DNA from: Verrucomicrobiia bacterium
GTDB taxonomy: Bacteria; Verrucomicrobiota; Verrucomicrobiia; Verrucomicrobiales; DEV007
Reading direction: 5' to 3'
Assembly (NCBI GenBank): GCA_020439995.1
Contig: JAGROY010000122.1
Coordinates: forward strand, 1-64,000
Length of the DNA stretch: 64,000 bases
Part shown: one piece after another, positions 58,404 to 64,000 of the stretch
Numbering within the stretch: position 1 is the stretch's first letter
Layout: every line of letters starts with the position of its first letter
Translations under genes and position numbers: made by a program
Notes under the pieces: generated by a model
Databases searched by the model: none
Told to the model about the DNA's origin: nothing
What the model saw: the letters and a program-made list of their open reading frames with translations, nothing else

Positions 58404-58425
58404 ATCTGTAGACGATCTGTAGACG
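58404..58425. repeat. Tandem 11-bp direct repeat upstream of integrase
   Basis: ATCTGTAGACG occurs twice in perfect tandem, one helical turn apart, in the 108 bp between the tRNA fragment and the integrase frame. Candidate integrase or excisionase binding site, or operator for the integrase gene. No second palindromic arm is seen. Confidence 0.5.
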
Positions 58426-58433
58426 ATATTTAC

Positions 58434-59717
58434 TTGTCATTCGTTCTCTTTCGTTCAAAAGTCGGGTTTGTGAAGGCTCCACAATCCCGCCAGAAACCGC
58501 TCAAGAAATTCGCTCATAACGTGGCGATCCTGAAGGACACGAACCCGACGTATCCATACCGGGTTCACTTCACGGCTGAGGGCAAGCGGCAGAGGAAATA
58601 CTTCCGGCTCAAGAAGGAGGCGGAAGCATTCGCAGCCGAGAAAGCGGAAGAGCTGGATTTGATCGGTAGTCAGTCAGCGGCCCACAGTTTGTCTGAGGCT
58701 GAGTTGGGAGCGCTACGGGAGGAACTTCCCTACATCCGGGAGTCTGGCTTCACGCTGAGGAACGCTCTCGAGCACTTCCGGAGACACATTCAATTGACCA
58801 GCTCAAGCAAGACGGTGGAAGCGGCCGCTGCTGACTTCCTTCTGGAAAAGGAGCTGAGCCCGAAAGTGAACGAGCTGGCGTTGCGAGACTATCGAGCCCG
58901 CATCGGCAGGTTCTCGAAAGCTTTCGAATCTCAGAGCGTTGCGCTGGTCACTACCGACCAGGTCAGGGAATGGCTCTACTCGCTCAGGGTTTCCTCTGTG
59001 ACGCTCGACAACTACCGACGGGCCCTTTCAACGTTCTTCATCTGGGCTGAGGCGAAAGGTTGGTGCGAGGGCAACCCGGCCCACAAGCGAAGCGTCGATC
59101 TGCCCGAAATCGACGATGCAGAGATCGGCATTCTCGAACCTTCCGAGTTCGCTGCACTGATGGCGGCGGCACCCCCTCCCCTCGTGCCTTACATCGCCAT
59201 GGCTACGCTGGCCGGCATTCGGGTAGACGGGGAACTGCAGCGACTGGAATGGAAGGCCGTGAACCTCAGAACAGGCGTCATTCACATTTCCGCCAGCGTG
59301 GCCAAGCGAACGAAGAAGGGCGGCCGAAAGCGGCAAATCCCGATATCGGAGAACCTCAGGGAATGGCTGCTCACGTGCAAACCACGGACGGGCAAGGTTG
59401 CGCCTCCTAACAGTCGGCGACTGATGGACGCGGCGAGGGTGAGGGCTGGCTTCAAGCCGTCTCACTTCTCCACGGATCCCGAGACAAGGAAGATCGAGGA
59501 ATCGCTCAAGGACTGGCCACGCAACGCCATGAGGCATTCATTCGCTTCATACCGGATGGCTGAGACGATGCACGAGGGAATTGTTGCCGAAGAGATGGGC
59601 AATTCACCATCGATCGTCCAGCGCCACTACAAGGCACTTGTCACACGGGAAGATGCCGAGGAATTCTGGAACATCGGCCCCGAGGCAATCGAGAACATCG
59701 TCACAATGACAGCATAG
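58434..59717 (+). CDS. Tyrosine recombinase / integrase of the tRNA-targeting element
   Basis: Up to 427 residues. The start is uncertain: TTG 58434 opens the frame and GTG 58470 is a good alternative, with no early ATG. The N-terminal arm-binding region is basic (VHFTAEGKRQRKYFRLKKEAEA). The core-binding domain lies around residues 125-215 (TTDQVREWLYSLRVSSVTLDNYRRALSTFF). Catalytic residues are Arg263 (AGIRVDGELQRLEW), a Lys/Arg-rich beta-hairpin (AKRTKKGGRKRQIPI), Arg367 in NAMRHSF, where the usual His of HxLRH is Asn364, and nucleophile Tyr399 in QRHYKAL. It adjoins the tRNA fragment, so it is probably the enzyme that integrated the element. Confidence 0.88.
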   Translation: MSFVLFRSKVGFVKAPQSRQKPLKKFAHNVAILKDTNPTYPYRVHFTAEGKRQRKYFRLKKEAEAFAAEKAEELDLIGSQSAAHSLSEAELGALREELPYIRESGFTLRNALEHFRRHIQLTSSSKTVEAAAADFLLEKELSPKVNELALRDYRARIGRFSKAFESQSVALVTTDQVREWLYSLRVSSVTLDNYRRALSTFFIWAEAKGWCEGNPAHKRSVDLPEIDDAEIGILEPSEFAALMAAAPPPLVPYIAMATLAGIRVDGELQRLEWKAVNLRTGVIHISASVAKRTKKGGRKRQIPISENLREWLLTCKPRTGKVAPPNSRRLMDAARVRAGFKPSHFSTDPETRKIEESLKDWPRNAMRHSFASYRMAETMHEGIVAEEMGNSPSIVQRHYKALVTREDAEEFWNIGPEAIENIVTMTA

Positions 59718-59735
59718 AAGCGGATACAAGAAAAA

Positions 59736-59772
59736 GGCCCGCTGGCGTCCGGGAAGACAAGACCAGCGAGCC
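59736..59772. other. Hairpin after integrase gene (structured non-coding spacer)
   Basis: GGCCCGCTGG (59736-59745) pairs with CCAGCGAGCC (59763-59772) with one mismatch in ten, preceded by five A residues and 18 bases after the integrase stop. On the minus strand the stem is followed by TTTTT, so it could terminate leftward transcripts. The first arm with its A-run recurs inverted at 63647-63660. Confidence 0.4.
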
Positions 59773-59786
59773 CAAGAATCAGAACC

Positions 59787-60401
59787 ATGAGTGAATCAGA
59801 GACTCCGAACCCAAGCAAGGACGAACAACTCCAAATCTCCTTAGAATTACTGAATATGGAGGAAGAGACAATCGATCCGTCGGAGCACGACCTTGCTTCG
59901 ATTCGAGCGATCGAGGCGATCGAGGCCCCCCAAATCGCGTCTCTTGCCGCGCAAATCAGGCTTGCTGACGACGACTCAGGATGCACCCCGAAGGAGACCG
60001 GTGAACGGGACGAAGCCGCAGTGACTCGGGCGACCGATCTTCTCTTGCGCCTGGTTCGAATATCCGAAAAGGAGAGACTGATGCGGGCAGAAGAATTGGG
60101 GTCTCTTGAGAAAACCATTCGTTTAAAAAAAACACCGCTCAACAAAGTGCTCGAAAAATATTGGCCGAAGCGGAGTGCTGAAGTCCGCAAGGCGAATCTT
60201 AAGCAGCTGCTCAGCAAGGCATACGGTGACGATATTCTGATTGATCTCTATTACCGTAGATGGTGTGCCGGGGTCGATCCCCTTGACTGCGAGGAGATTG
60301 CCAAATTGTATGGCAAGCATTGGAAGCACTCAACGAAGGGAAAGCGAAAGGGAAAGGAGATCGACCAGCACAAGCAATCAAAAAAAGTTGAAGTTTTTTA
60401 A
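59787..60401 (+). CDS. Hypothetical element-encoded protein
   Basis: 204 residues, predicted soluble. The first half is acidic (EEETIDPSEHDLASIRAIEAIEA). The middle is helical, with KKTPLNKVLEKYWPKRSAEVRKANLKQLL. The C-terminal third is basic (KHWKHSTKGKRKGKEIDQHKQSKK), which suggests nucleic-acid contact. No family recognised. It lies between the integrase and two excisionase-like genes on the same strand. Its TAA stop is part of the first of four TAACTGAGG repeats. A role in element control is possible but unproven. Confidence 0.65.
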   Translation: MSESETPNPSKDEQLQISLELLNMEEETIDPSEHDLASIRAIEAIEAPQIASLAAQIRLADDDSGCTPKETGERDEAAVTRATDLLLRLVRISEKERLMRAEELGSLEKTIRLKKTPLNKVLEKYWPKRSAEVRKANLKQLLSKAYGDDILIDLYYRRWCAGVDPLDCEEIAKLYGKHWKHSTKGKRKGKEIDQHKQSKKVEVF

Positions 60402-60513
60402 CTGAGGGAGATCTCTGCTGAGTTGATGATAACTGAGGAGAGAGAACTATTGAGGCTCCAAGATGACAATTTAACTGAGGGCGGACGCGGGGATCTACGG
60501 CAATAACTGAGGG
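60399..60513. repeat. Four TAACTGAGG direct repeats, helically phased
   Basis: TAACTGAGG starts at 60399, 60430, 60472 and 60504, all on the plus strand. Three copies read TAACTGAGGG and the second ends in A. Spacings of 31, 42 and 32 bp are close to three, four and three turns of B-DNA, so bound proteins would lie on one face. It occupies the non-coding region upstream of two excisionase-like genes. Likely integrase arm-type sites, excisionase sites or a regulatory array. Confidence 0.6.
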
Positions 60514-60604
60514 AGGCGAAATATTGGTCAATTTGGGCCGATTACCACATTAACTACAGGTGTGCTATCGGTGTGCTAACACGTGAAAACGAACTCGAAC
60601 GCAC
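60402..60604. promoter_or_regulatory. Control region upstream of excisionase-like genes
   Basis: A 203-bp non-coding stretch holding most of the TAACTGAGG array. It also has a second direct repeat, GGTGTGCTA at 60559-60567 and 60570-60578 (11-bp period), just 27 bp before the first HTH gene. No Shine-Dalgarno sequence precedes that ATG. The arrangement looks like an autoregulated promoter of the HTH genes. Confidence 0.45.
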
Positions 60605-60796
60605 ATGGAAGCAAATCAAAAATTCTTGTCCAAGTCTGAGATTGCAAAGCGTCTCAGCGTTTCTCTGAGAACGATCGATAAATGGCGAGACCAGCACGGA
60701 ATGCCAGCGATCCAAATCGGCACCGTTATTCGGTTTGATCGAGAATCGGTAGACCGTTGGTTTAACTCTTTCGCCCGCCAGGAGATTGCCCAATGA
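60605..60796 (+). CDS. Excisionase-like helix-turn-helix protein (HTH_17 / MerR-like)
   Basis: A 63-residue winged-helix protein of the excisionase/AlpA type: FLSKSEIAKRLSVSLRTIDKWRDQHGMP forms the HTH and QIGTVIRFDRESVDRWF the wing and following helix. Such small proteins direct the integrase toward excision or regulate transcription of satellites and prophages. Its TGA overlaps the start of a second HTH gene (ATGA at 60793-60796). It probably binds the repeats immediately upstream. Confidence 0.8.
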   Translation: MEANQKFLSKSEIAKRLSVSLRTIDKWRDQHGMPAIQIGTVIRFDRESVDRWFNSFARQEIAQ

Positions 60797-61059
60797 GCAA
60801 CCTAAACACTCTCATCCGGGCCTTGGCTGCCTTCGTGCCATCTGGAGATTCAACCCCGCTGCTAACCCGGAAGGACTTGGCAGCACGGCTCCAAATCACC
60901 GAGAAATCCGTTGAGAACTGGGAAAAGTCCTACGGCTTACCAGTGCTTAAAATGGGGGGATCCGGCCAGGTTGTGCGCTACCACTGGCCCACAGTGAAAG
61001 CCTGGATCGATACCGAGACCGAGAGACACCTCAAGGCAGAGACTGGAACCCCGGCATAA
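60793..61059 (+). CDS. Second excisionase-like helix-turn-helix protein
   Basis: An 88-residue protein, translationally coupled to the preceding HTH gene. The HTH is LLTRKDLAARLQITEKSVENWEK and the wing is LPVLKMGGSGQVVRYHWPTVKAWI. It is longer than its neighbour by an N-terminal segment (TLIRALAAFVPSGDST). A nearly identical 129-bp piece of this gene (60818-60946) recurs in inverted orientation at 63520-63648. Two different excisionase-like proteins in tandem may act as a heteromeric regulator or as separate Xis and transcription control factors. Confidence 0.8.
   Translation: MSNLNTLIRALAAFVPSGDSTPLLTRKDLAARLQITEKSVENWEKSYGLPVLKMGGSGQVVRYHWPTVKAWIDTETERHLKAETGTPA
60818..60946 (+). repeat. 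129-bp inverted repeat, left copy (inside HTH gene)
   Basis: It matches the reverse complement of 63520-63648 with a single visible mismatch (GGCTCC versus GGTTCC). The pair brackets 2.57 kb containing the initiator-like gene, iterons and helicase. The left copy is the intact coding version. Confidence 0.85.
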
Positions 61060-61061
61060 AA

Positions 61062-61125
61062 AAGCCTGCTCGCACCGAAGCACGAACAGACTCGAAAGGT
61101 TCACCACCGGAAGAGTCGCAGGCTT
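61062..61125. other. Branched hairpin after the second HTH gene
   Basis: AAGCCTGC (61062-61069) pairs perfectly with GCAGGCTT (61118-61125). An inner stem, GACTC (61089-61093) with GAGTC (61113-61117), stacks directly on the 3' arm. It begins right after the HTH stop within a run of A residues. Layout parallels the post-integrase hairpin. Either a terminator (T-run on the minus strand) or a small structured RNA. Confidence 0.4.
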
Positions 61126-61147
61126 CTGAAGCGAGCGCAAGCTCGAT

Positions 61148-61297
61148 ATGACTTTACGAAAGCAACTCAAGCCCCGCTATGTGCTACTTTCGCACCGGTG
61201 GCCCTGGAGCCTAATTCTTGATCGGAGTACCGGGCGTATCACCAGGCTTCGTGATGCCGCTGCACTCAGAACTCTAACCGAGGGCTGGCTCCAATGA
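61148..61297 (+). CDS. Small basic protein upstream of initiator gene
   Basis: A 49-residue open frame with start ATG 61148 and TGA 61295-61297 that overlaps the next ATG as ATGA, the same coupling used by its neighbours. The product is basic and hydrophobic (TLRKQLKPRYVLLSHRWPWS). No family is recognised. The overlap geometry is the main support. It could be a leader peptide that couples translation of the initiator-like gene. Confidence 0.5.
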   Translation: MTLRKQLKPRYVLLSHRWPWSLILDRSTGRITRLRDAAALRTLTEGWLQ

Positions 61298-62106
61298 GGA
61301 CGGCAAAGATTCCAGAGTCCGCTTTCGAGCTTGGCCTCAGTCCGCACGCGCTAGCGCTCTACGCTGTGCTGCTGCTCCATCGAAACAGCGCGACCGGCAC
61401 CGCTTGGCCGGACAGGGAAACGCAACTCCGCATGTCAGGCACGAGCGTGAACAAACTCACGAAGTGGCTCGACGAATTGAAGACGCACCGACTAATCGAG
61501 CGCACTCGGAAGCGTGCCACGAACGTGAACGAATACCATGTGTATCTGCCCGATGACAGGCCAGAACCAGAATCACACATCTGTGACTCTGACCAGAATC
61601 ACACATCTGTGATTCTGCCACCAGAACCAGAATCACACAACTGTGATGACCAGAATCACACATCTGTGAGTAACGGTATTAAGGATAACCAACGATATGA
61701 ACCAACGATAGTCGGCGGTGATTTTTTCGAGCCCGAAATCGAGGAAAAGAAGGCGAAGAAATCGCGCTCAAAACCTGCCGTGGAAGACTACAAGATCCTC
61801 CTCGCCGAATGCGTCCGCCGGAAGCTGACAACGGAGTGGAGCACCAAGGAAATTTCAAAACTGAAGGAGCTCGCCAAGCGCCAGGACTTCGCGGCCGAGC
61901 TGGACACGATCCACGCCAGCTACACGAAATACCCCGCAAGTCCGCCAGCCAACGTTGAAGGCGATTATCGGCGGCATGGGTTGGAAACACTGCTCAACAA
62001 TTGGCCGGGCGAGGTCGATAAGTGTGTGAGCGGACGGCTCTACAAGTTCGCAATCACAAAAGCCAAGAGCAATCCTCAACTGGAGGGCGTCGAAATCGTA
62101 AAATGA
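61294..62106 (+). CDS. HTH replication initiator-like protein (lambda O / P22 gp18 analogue) with internal iterons
   Basis: A 270-residue protein. The N-terminal winged HTH (LSPHALALYAVLLLHRNSATGTAWPDRETQLRMS, then KLTKWLDELKTHRLIERTRK) matches the HTH_36-type domain of phage replication proteins. The middle is a low-complexity linker (PEPESHICDSDQNHTS repeated) whose DNA forms four iterons. The C-terminal part is helical and basic. Directly downstream, and coupled by ATGA, is a DnaB-type helicase, as in P22 (gp18-gp12). The layout argues for an origin-binding initiator that recruits the helicase. Sequence similarity to a named initiator was not tested. Confidence 0.7.
   Translation: MRTAKIPESAFELGLSPHALALYAVLLLHRNSATGTAWPDRETQLRMSGTSVNKLTKWLDELKTHRLIERTRKRATNVNEYHVYLPDDRPEPESHICDSDQNHTSVILPPEPESHNCDDQNHTSVSNGIKDNQRYEPTIVGGDFFEPEIEEKKAKKSRSKPAVEDYKILLAECVRRKLTTEWSTKEISKLKELAKRQDFAAELDTIHASYTKYPASPPANVEGDYRRHGLETLLNNWPGEVDKCVSGRLYKFAITKAKSNPQLEGVEIVK
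61566..61669 (+). other. Candidate replication origin: four iterons inside initiator gene
   Basis: Four direct 21-bp units at 61566, 61592, 61626 and 61649 each contain the palindrome TCACACATCTGTGA; the third has one change (TCACACAACTGTGA). Spacings are 26, 34 and 23 bp. An AT-richer tract follows to about 61730, the place where duplex opening occurs in lambda, whose origin also consists of four dyad iterons within the O gene. The encoded linker is low-complexity, consistent with DNA-level selection. Confidence 0.65.
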
Positions 62107-63374
62107 ACACGTTCGCGCCTCTCCCATCGGCCACCAATTCCGAAGCTGCCGCTATCAGTTGCGCTCTCCAGTGCGCAACCATGCGGGCGAGGGCTATCAG
62201 GGAACTGCCCATCGATCTTTTCCACCTGCCTGCACATCGGATAATCTGGGGGATCGTTCGCGAACTGGGAGACGCTGCCGACGTGGTGACGATCCAGCAA
62301 CGCCTTATCGCCCGGGATCAGCTCAGCGACGTCGGAGGCCCTGGCGTGATCGTTGACCTCAACCTTGCTGCACCAAGCGCGGGTCACTACGCCTACTACG
62401 TCGCGCAAATCATCGATGCTCATCAACGCCGGATGGCCATTGCTGGCGCAGAAAGGATCATAGAGGCCGCGCAAGACCCCGATGGTGACTTTGTGCAGGA
62501 GGCAGCGTCCGCACTGTCAGAGATAGCCTCTCAGCGCAAAGGGGTCGATACGGCAAAGGACGTTCGAGCGCTCGCAACGGAGTATCTGGATGATTTCGAA
62601 GCCAGGATGGAGGGACGCCACAACTATGGCTTACGCACTCGGTTCGCCAGACTCAATGCAATCACTGGCGGAATGCCGAATGGCAACCTCATCGTGATCG
62701 CAGGTTCCCGTGGAACCGGAAAATCAATTCTGGCCCAGAATTTGGGTGAAGATGCCATGAGCACGGGCAAGTCGGTGCTCTGGTTTTCCTACGAAATGCC
62801 ACGGCGGGAAATTATGAGCAGGCTGATCGCCTCGCAAGGCAATGTTCCTGGAAGGGTTCTCTTCGATCCGCATAACAACCGACCGACACAGGAGCATTTC
62901 CAAGCAATGACAGGCGTAATCACATCAATGCAAAATGCGGACTTGCTCAGATTGCGAGACCAGCACCTCACTGTGGATGAGATTCGGCTGGAAACTCTGG
63001 ACGCGATGAGCCGGGGCAACATAAGACTCATTCTTGTGGATTATCTGCAGCTTGTCCCGCCTACCGACCCGCGAGCGAGTCGTGAACAGCAGGTGTCCAC
63101 TGTCAGTCGAAAGCTCCGTGCTCTCGCGCTTGAAACGGATCTGCCAGTGATCGCACTGAGCCAGTTGAACCGCGAGGGAGATGCACGGGAGAGCATGGCA
63201 ATCGAACAGGATGCCAGCGTAATTCTTAAATTGATTTACCCCGATGAAGAAGCCCGGAAGGCTGGCGATGCGCTGTTGAAAATCGATAAGAACCGCAACG
63301 GACAATCGCACGTTGCTATCGCTCTTACTCACGAGCGCGGATTCTTCAGGTTCACTGAGAAAGGCCCCCCATAA
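62103..63374 (+). CDS. DnaB-like replicative helicase of the mobile element
   Basis: About 423 residues from ATG 62103, which overlaps the initiator stop (ATGA); a longer frame from 62022 is not needed. The N-terminal DnaB domain (SEAAAISCALQ...LFHLPAHRIIW) is followed by a RecA-type helicase domain: Walker A GSRGTGKS (201-208), SVLWFSYEMPRREIMSRL, Walker B RLILVDYLQLV (Asp313) and ALSQLNREGD. It unwinds DNA at the fork as a hexamer. A self-encoded DnaB relieves the element of a helicase loader, as in P22. It is the last clearly identified gene before the right edge. Confidence 0.9.
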   Translation: MNTFAPLPSATNSEAAAISCALQCATMRARAIRELPIDLFHLPAHRIIWGIVRELGDAADVVTIQQRLIARDQLSDVGGPGVIVDLNLAAPSAGHYAYYVAQIIDAHQRRMAIAGAERIIEAAQDPDGDFVQEAASALSEIASQRKGVDTAKDVRALATEYLDDFEARMEGRHNYGLRTRFARLNAITGGMPNGNLIVIAGSRGTGKSILAQNLGEDAMSTGKSVLWFSYEMPRREIMSRLIASQGNVPGRVLFDPHNNRPTQEHFQAMTGVITSMQNADLLRLRDQHLTVDEIRLETLDAMSRGNIRLILVDYLQLVPPTDPRASREQQVSTVSRKLRALALETDLPVIALSQLNREGDARESMAIEQDASVILKLIYPDEEARKAGDALLKIDKNRNGQSHVAIALTHERGFFRFTEKGPP

Positions 63375-63789
63375 GGAATCTTTTATCGAAACGTCCGGAC
63401 CAGAACGAGCGCAGCGCTCACCGGACTCGCACGTTTGTGTCGAAATTATTCGGGTGGGTGCCCGATGTCCATGTTGCAAATCTGAACCTACCAAACCAAT
63501 GAAAGGCCTGCCTTCTCTCGCACTGGTAAGCCGTAGGACTTTTCCCAGTTCTCAACGGATTTCTCGGTGATTTGGAACCGTGCTGCCAAGTCCTTCCGGG
63601 TTAGCAGCGGGGTTGAATCTCCAGATGGCACGAAGGCAGCCAAGGCCCAGCGGGCCTTTTCTGTGTTCGCTTTGGCTGCCTCTGAAGCCACCCGAAAGAG
63701 CGTTATCGCTACAATTCCGTGGCATGGATGAAAAGTCTTGATCACCCAGTTTCCGACTGCTAAACCAGCGCATGTTGTTCGCTGAAGAA
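63375..63789. other. Non-coding segment with rearranged duplicate
   Basis: A 415-bp region after the helicase without a convincing complete gene. It contains the inverted copy of the HTH gene fragment (63520-63648) and, fused to it, a 14-bp copy of the post-integrase hairpin arm (63647-63660). A minus-strand frame (63488-63886) runs through the fragment but has no recognisable N-terminal part. Confidence 0.55.
63520..63648 (-). pseudogene. Truncated inverted copy of the second HTH (excisionase-like) gene
   Basis: On the minus strand it encodes LAAFVPSGDSTPLLTRKDLA, one substitution (Leu to Phe) at ARFQITEKSVENWEK, then YGLPV, after which similarity stops and unrelated residues follow. The wing and C terminus are absent. 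It is the right arm of the 129-bp inverted repeat. The upstream junction is GGGCC microhomology with the AAAAGGCCCGCTGG element, suggesting illegitimate recombination. Confidence 0.75.
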
Positions 63790-64000
63790 ATGATAAAAGT
63801 AAAAGCAAGCACGTTAAAGCAGTGCCCCTATGGCTTTGCGACAAATCAAAGGGTTGATCCAACCCGGGATGACGTCCGAAGTGCAATTGAGGAAAATAGA
63901 TTCTGCCAAAAAGTGATGGATAGAGATTATGAAGCTATTCAACGTGAAATTCTCGAACTAACTGACATCCCTGCTGAAGCAGATCAACTGATGCGCAAGT
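63790..64000 (+). CDS. Hypothetical protein, 5' part (runs off window)
   Basis: ATG 63790 opens a frame with no stop through position 64000 (70 codons). The product begins MIKVKASTLKQCPYGFATNQ and is charged and helical afterwards (EENRFCQKVMDRDYEAIQRE). Base composition is more AT-rich than the chromosomal genes, as expected for element cargo. No family recognised. Confidence 0.5.
   Translation, partial: MIKVKASTLKQCPYGFATNQRVDPTRDDVRSAIEENRFCQKVMDRDYEAIQREILELTDIPAEADQLMRK

Noticed and set aside
59627-60217. Minus-strand Ser/Arg-rich frame over the integrase end and unknown gene
   Set aside because: Composition typical of an antisense shadow; the plus-strand genes are better supported.
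61561-61670. CRISPR-like array
   Set aside because: Repeats are short, spacers are 2-13 bp and irregular, the array lies in a coding region and there are no cas genes. Iterons explain it better.
62022-62102. Upstream extension of the DnaB-like helicase
   Set aside because: The ATG at 62103 gives the normal DnaB N terminus and the ATGA overlap; the extension only re-reads the initiator gene in another frame.
63313-63570. Plus-strand frame at the end of the helicase gene
   Set aside because: It overlaps the helicase in another frame, has no recognisable domain and runs into the inverted HTH fragment.
63488-63886. Complete minus-strand HTH gene
   Set aside because: Only the 129-bp middle is homologous; the N-terminal part is unrelated and the wing is missing, so it is treated as a gene fragment.

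Overview
The window reads as a GC-rich chromosome segment of a free-living, probably aquatic member of the Verrucomicrobia (PVC superphylum). The evidence is the gene repertoire: three DUF1501 proteins with twin-arginine leaders, a DUF1800 partner, a PEP-CTERM protein ending in VPEPSS plus helix plus RRSR, LamG, lamin-tail and CotH giants, a kinase-like protein carrying an FGE-sulfatase domain, a CRTAC1-type FG-GAP/ASPIC protein, and a glycosidase-sulfatase fusion. Species-level assignment cannot be made from the sequence alone. Many genes lack a clear Shine-Dalgarno sequence.

Layout. 1-2532: the end of a DUF1800 gene, its DUF1501 partner and a small membrane protein. 2517-9132: housekeeping genes, namely a site-2-type protease, RsuA, GatC-GatA, an MFS carrier, and the minus-strand run ribH-nusB-ftsY, in which ribH and nusB are coupled by ATGA. 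9440-17750: envelope and signalling genes, namely an RND/MMPL exporter, a tandem OmpA-like protein, a pseudokinase-LRR-FGE protein and two unknowns. 17818-24510: minus-strand exported proteins (DUF1501, a diheme propeller cytochrome, an outer-membrane-like protein, a PEP-CTERM protein, a small Cys protein). 24658-41722: a bacterial alpha-2-macroglobulin, DUF1501, a transglutaminase-like protein, a Gfo/Idh/MocA oxidoreductase, an AsmA-like protein, and a TIM-barrel plus Tm-1-like pair. 41777-57570: very large exported proteins.

Two observations stand out. First, the CRTAC1-type gene at 45775-41777 (minus strand) is one continuous reading frame interrupted by a single in-frame TGA at 43853-43855. 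Homology resumes at the very next codon. Seventeen nucleotides after the TGA is a GGUCU loop closed by a 6-bp stem, the geometry and loop sequence of a bacterial SECIS element. The downstream half carries a TlpA-like WCAPC redox domain. I read this as a candidate selenoprotein; a nonsense mutation is the alternative.

Second, a mobile element begins at a displaced 3' fragment of a CAT-anticodon tRNA (about 58327-58375) and runs past the right edge. It carries a tyrosine integrase, two excisionase-like HTH proteins, an HTH initiator-like gene that contains four iterons, and a DnaB-type helicase. The iterons lie inside the initiator gene, as in the phage lambda O gene, and an AT-richer tract follows. 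The element also has four helically phased TAACTGAGG repeats, short operator-like repeats, structured non-coding hairpins, and a 129-bp near-perfect inverted duplication that brackets the replication genes.

No rRNA operon, intact tRNA, insertion sequence or CRISPR array was recognised.
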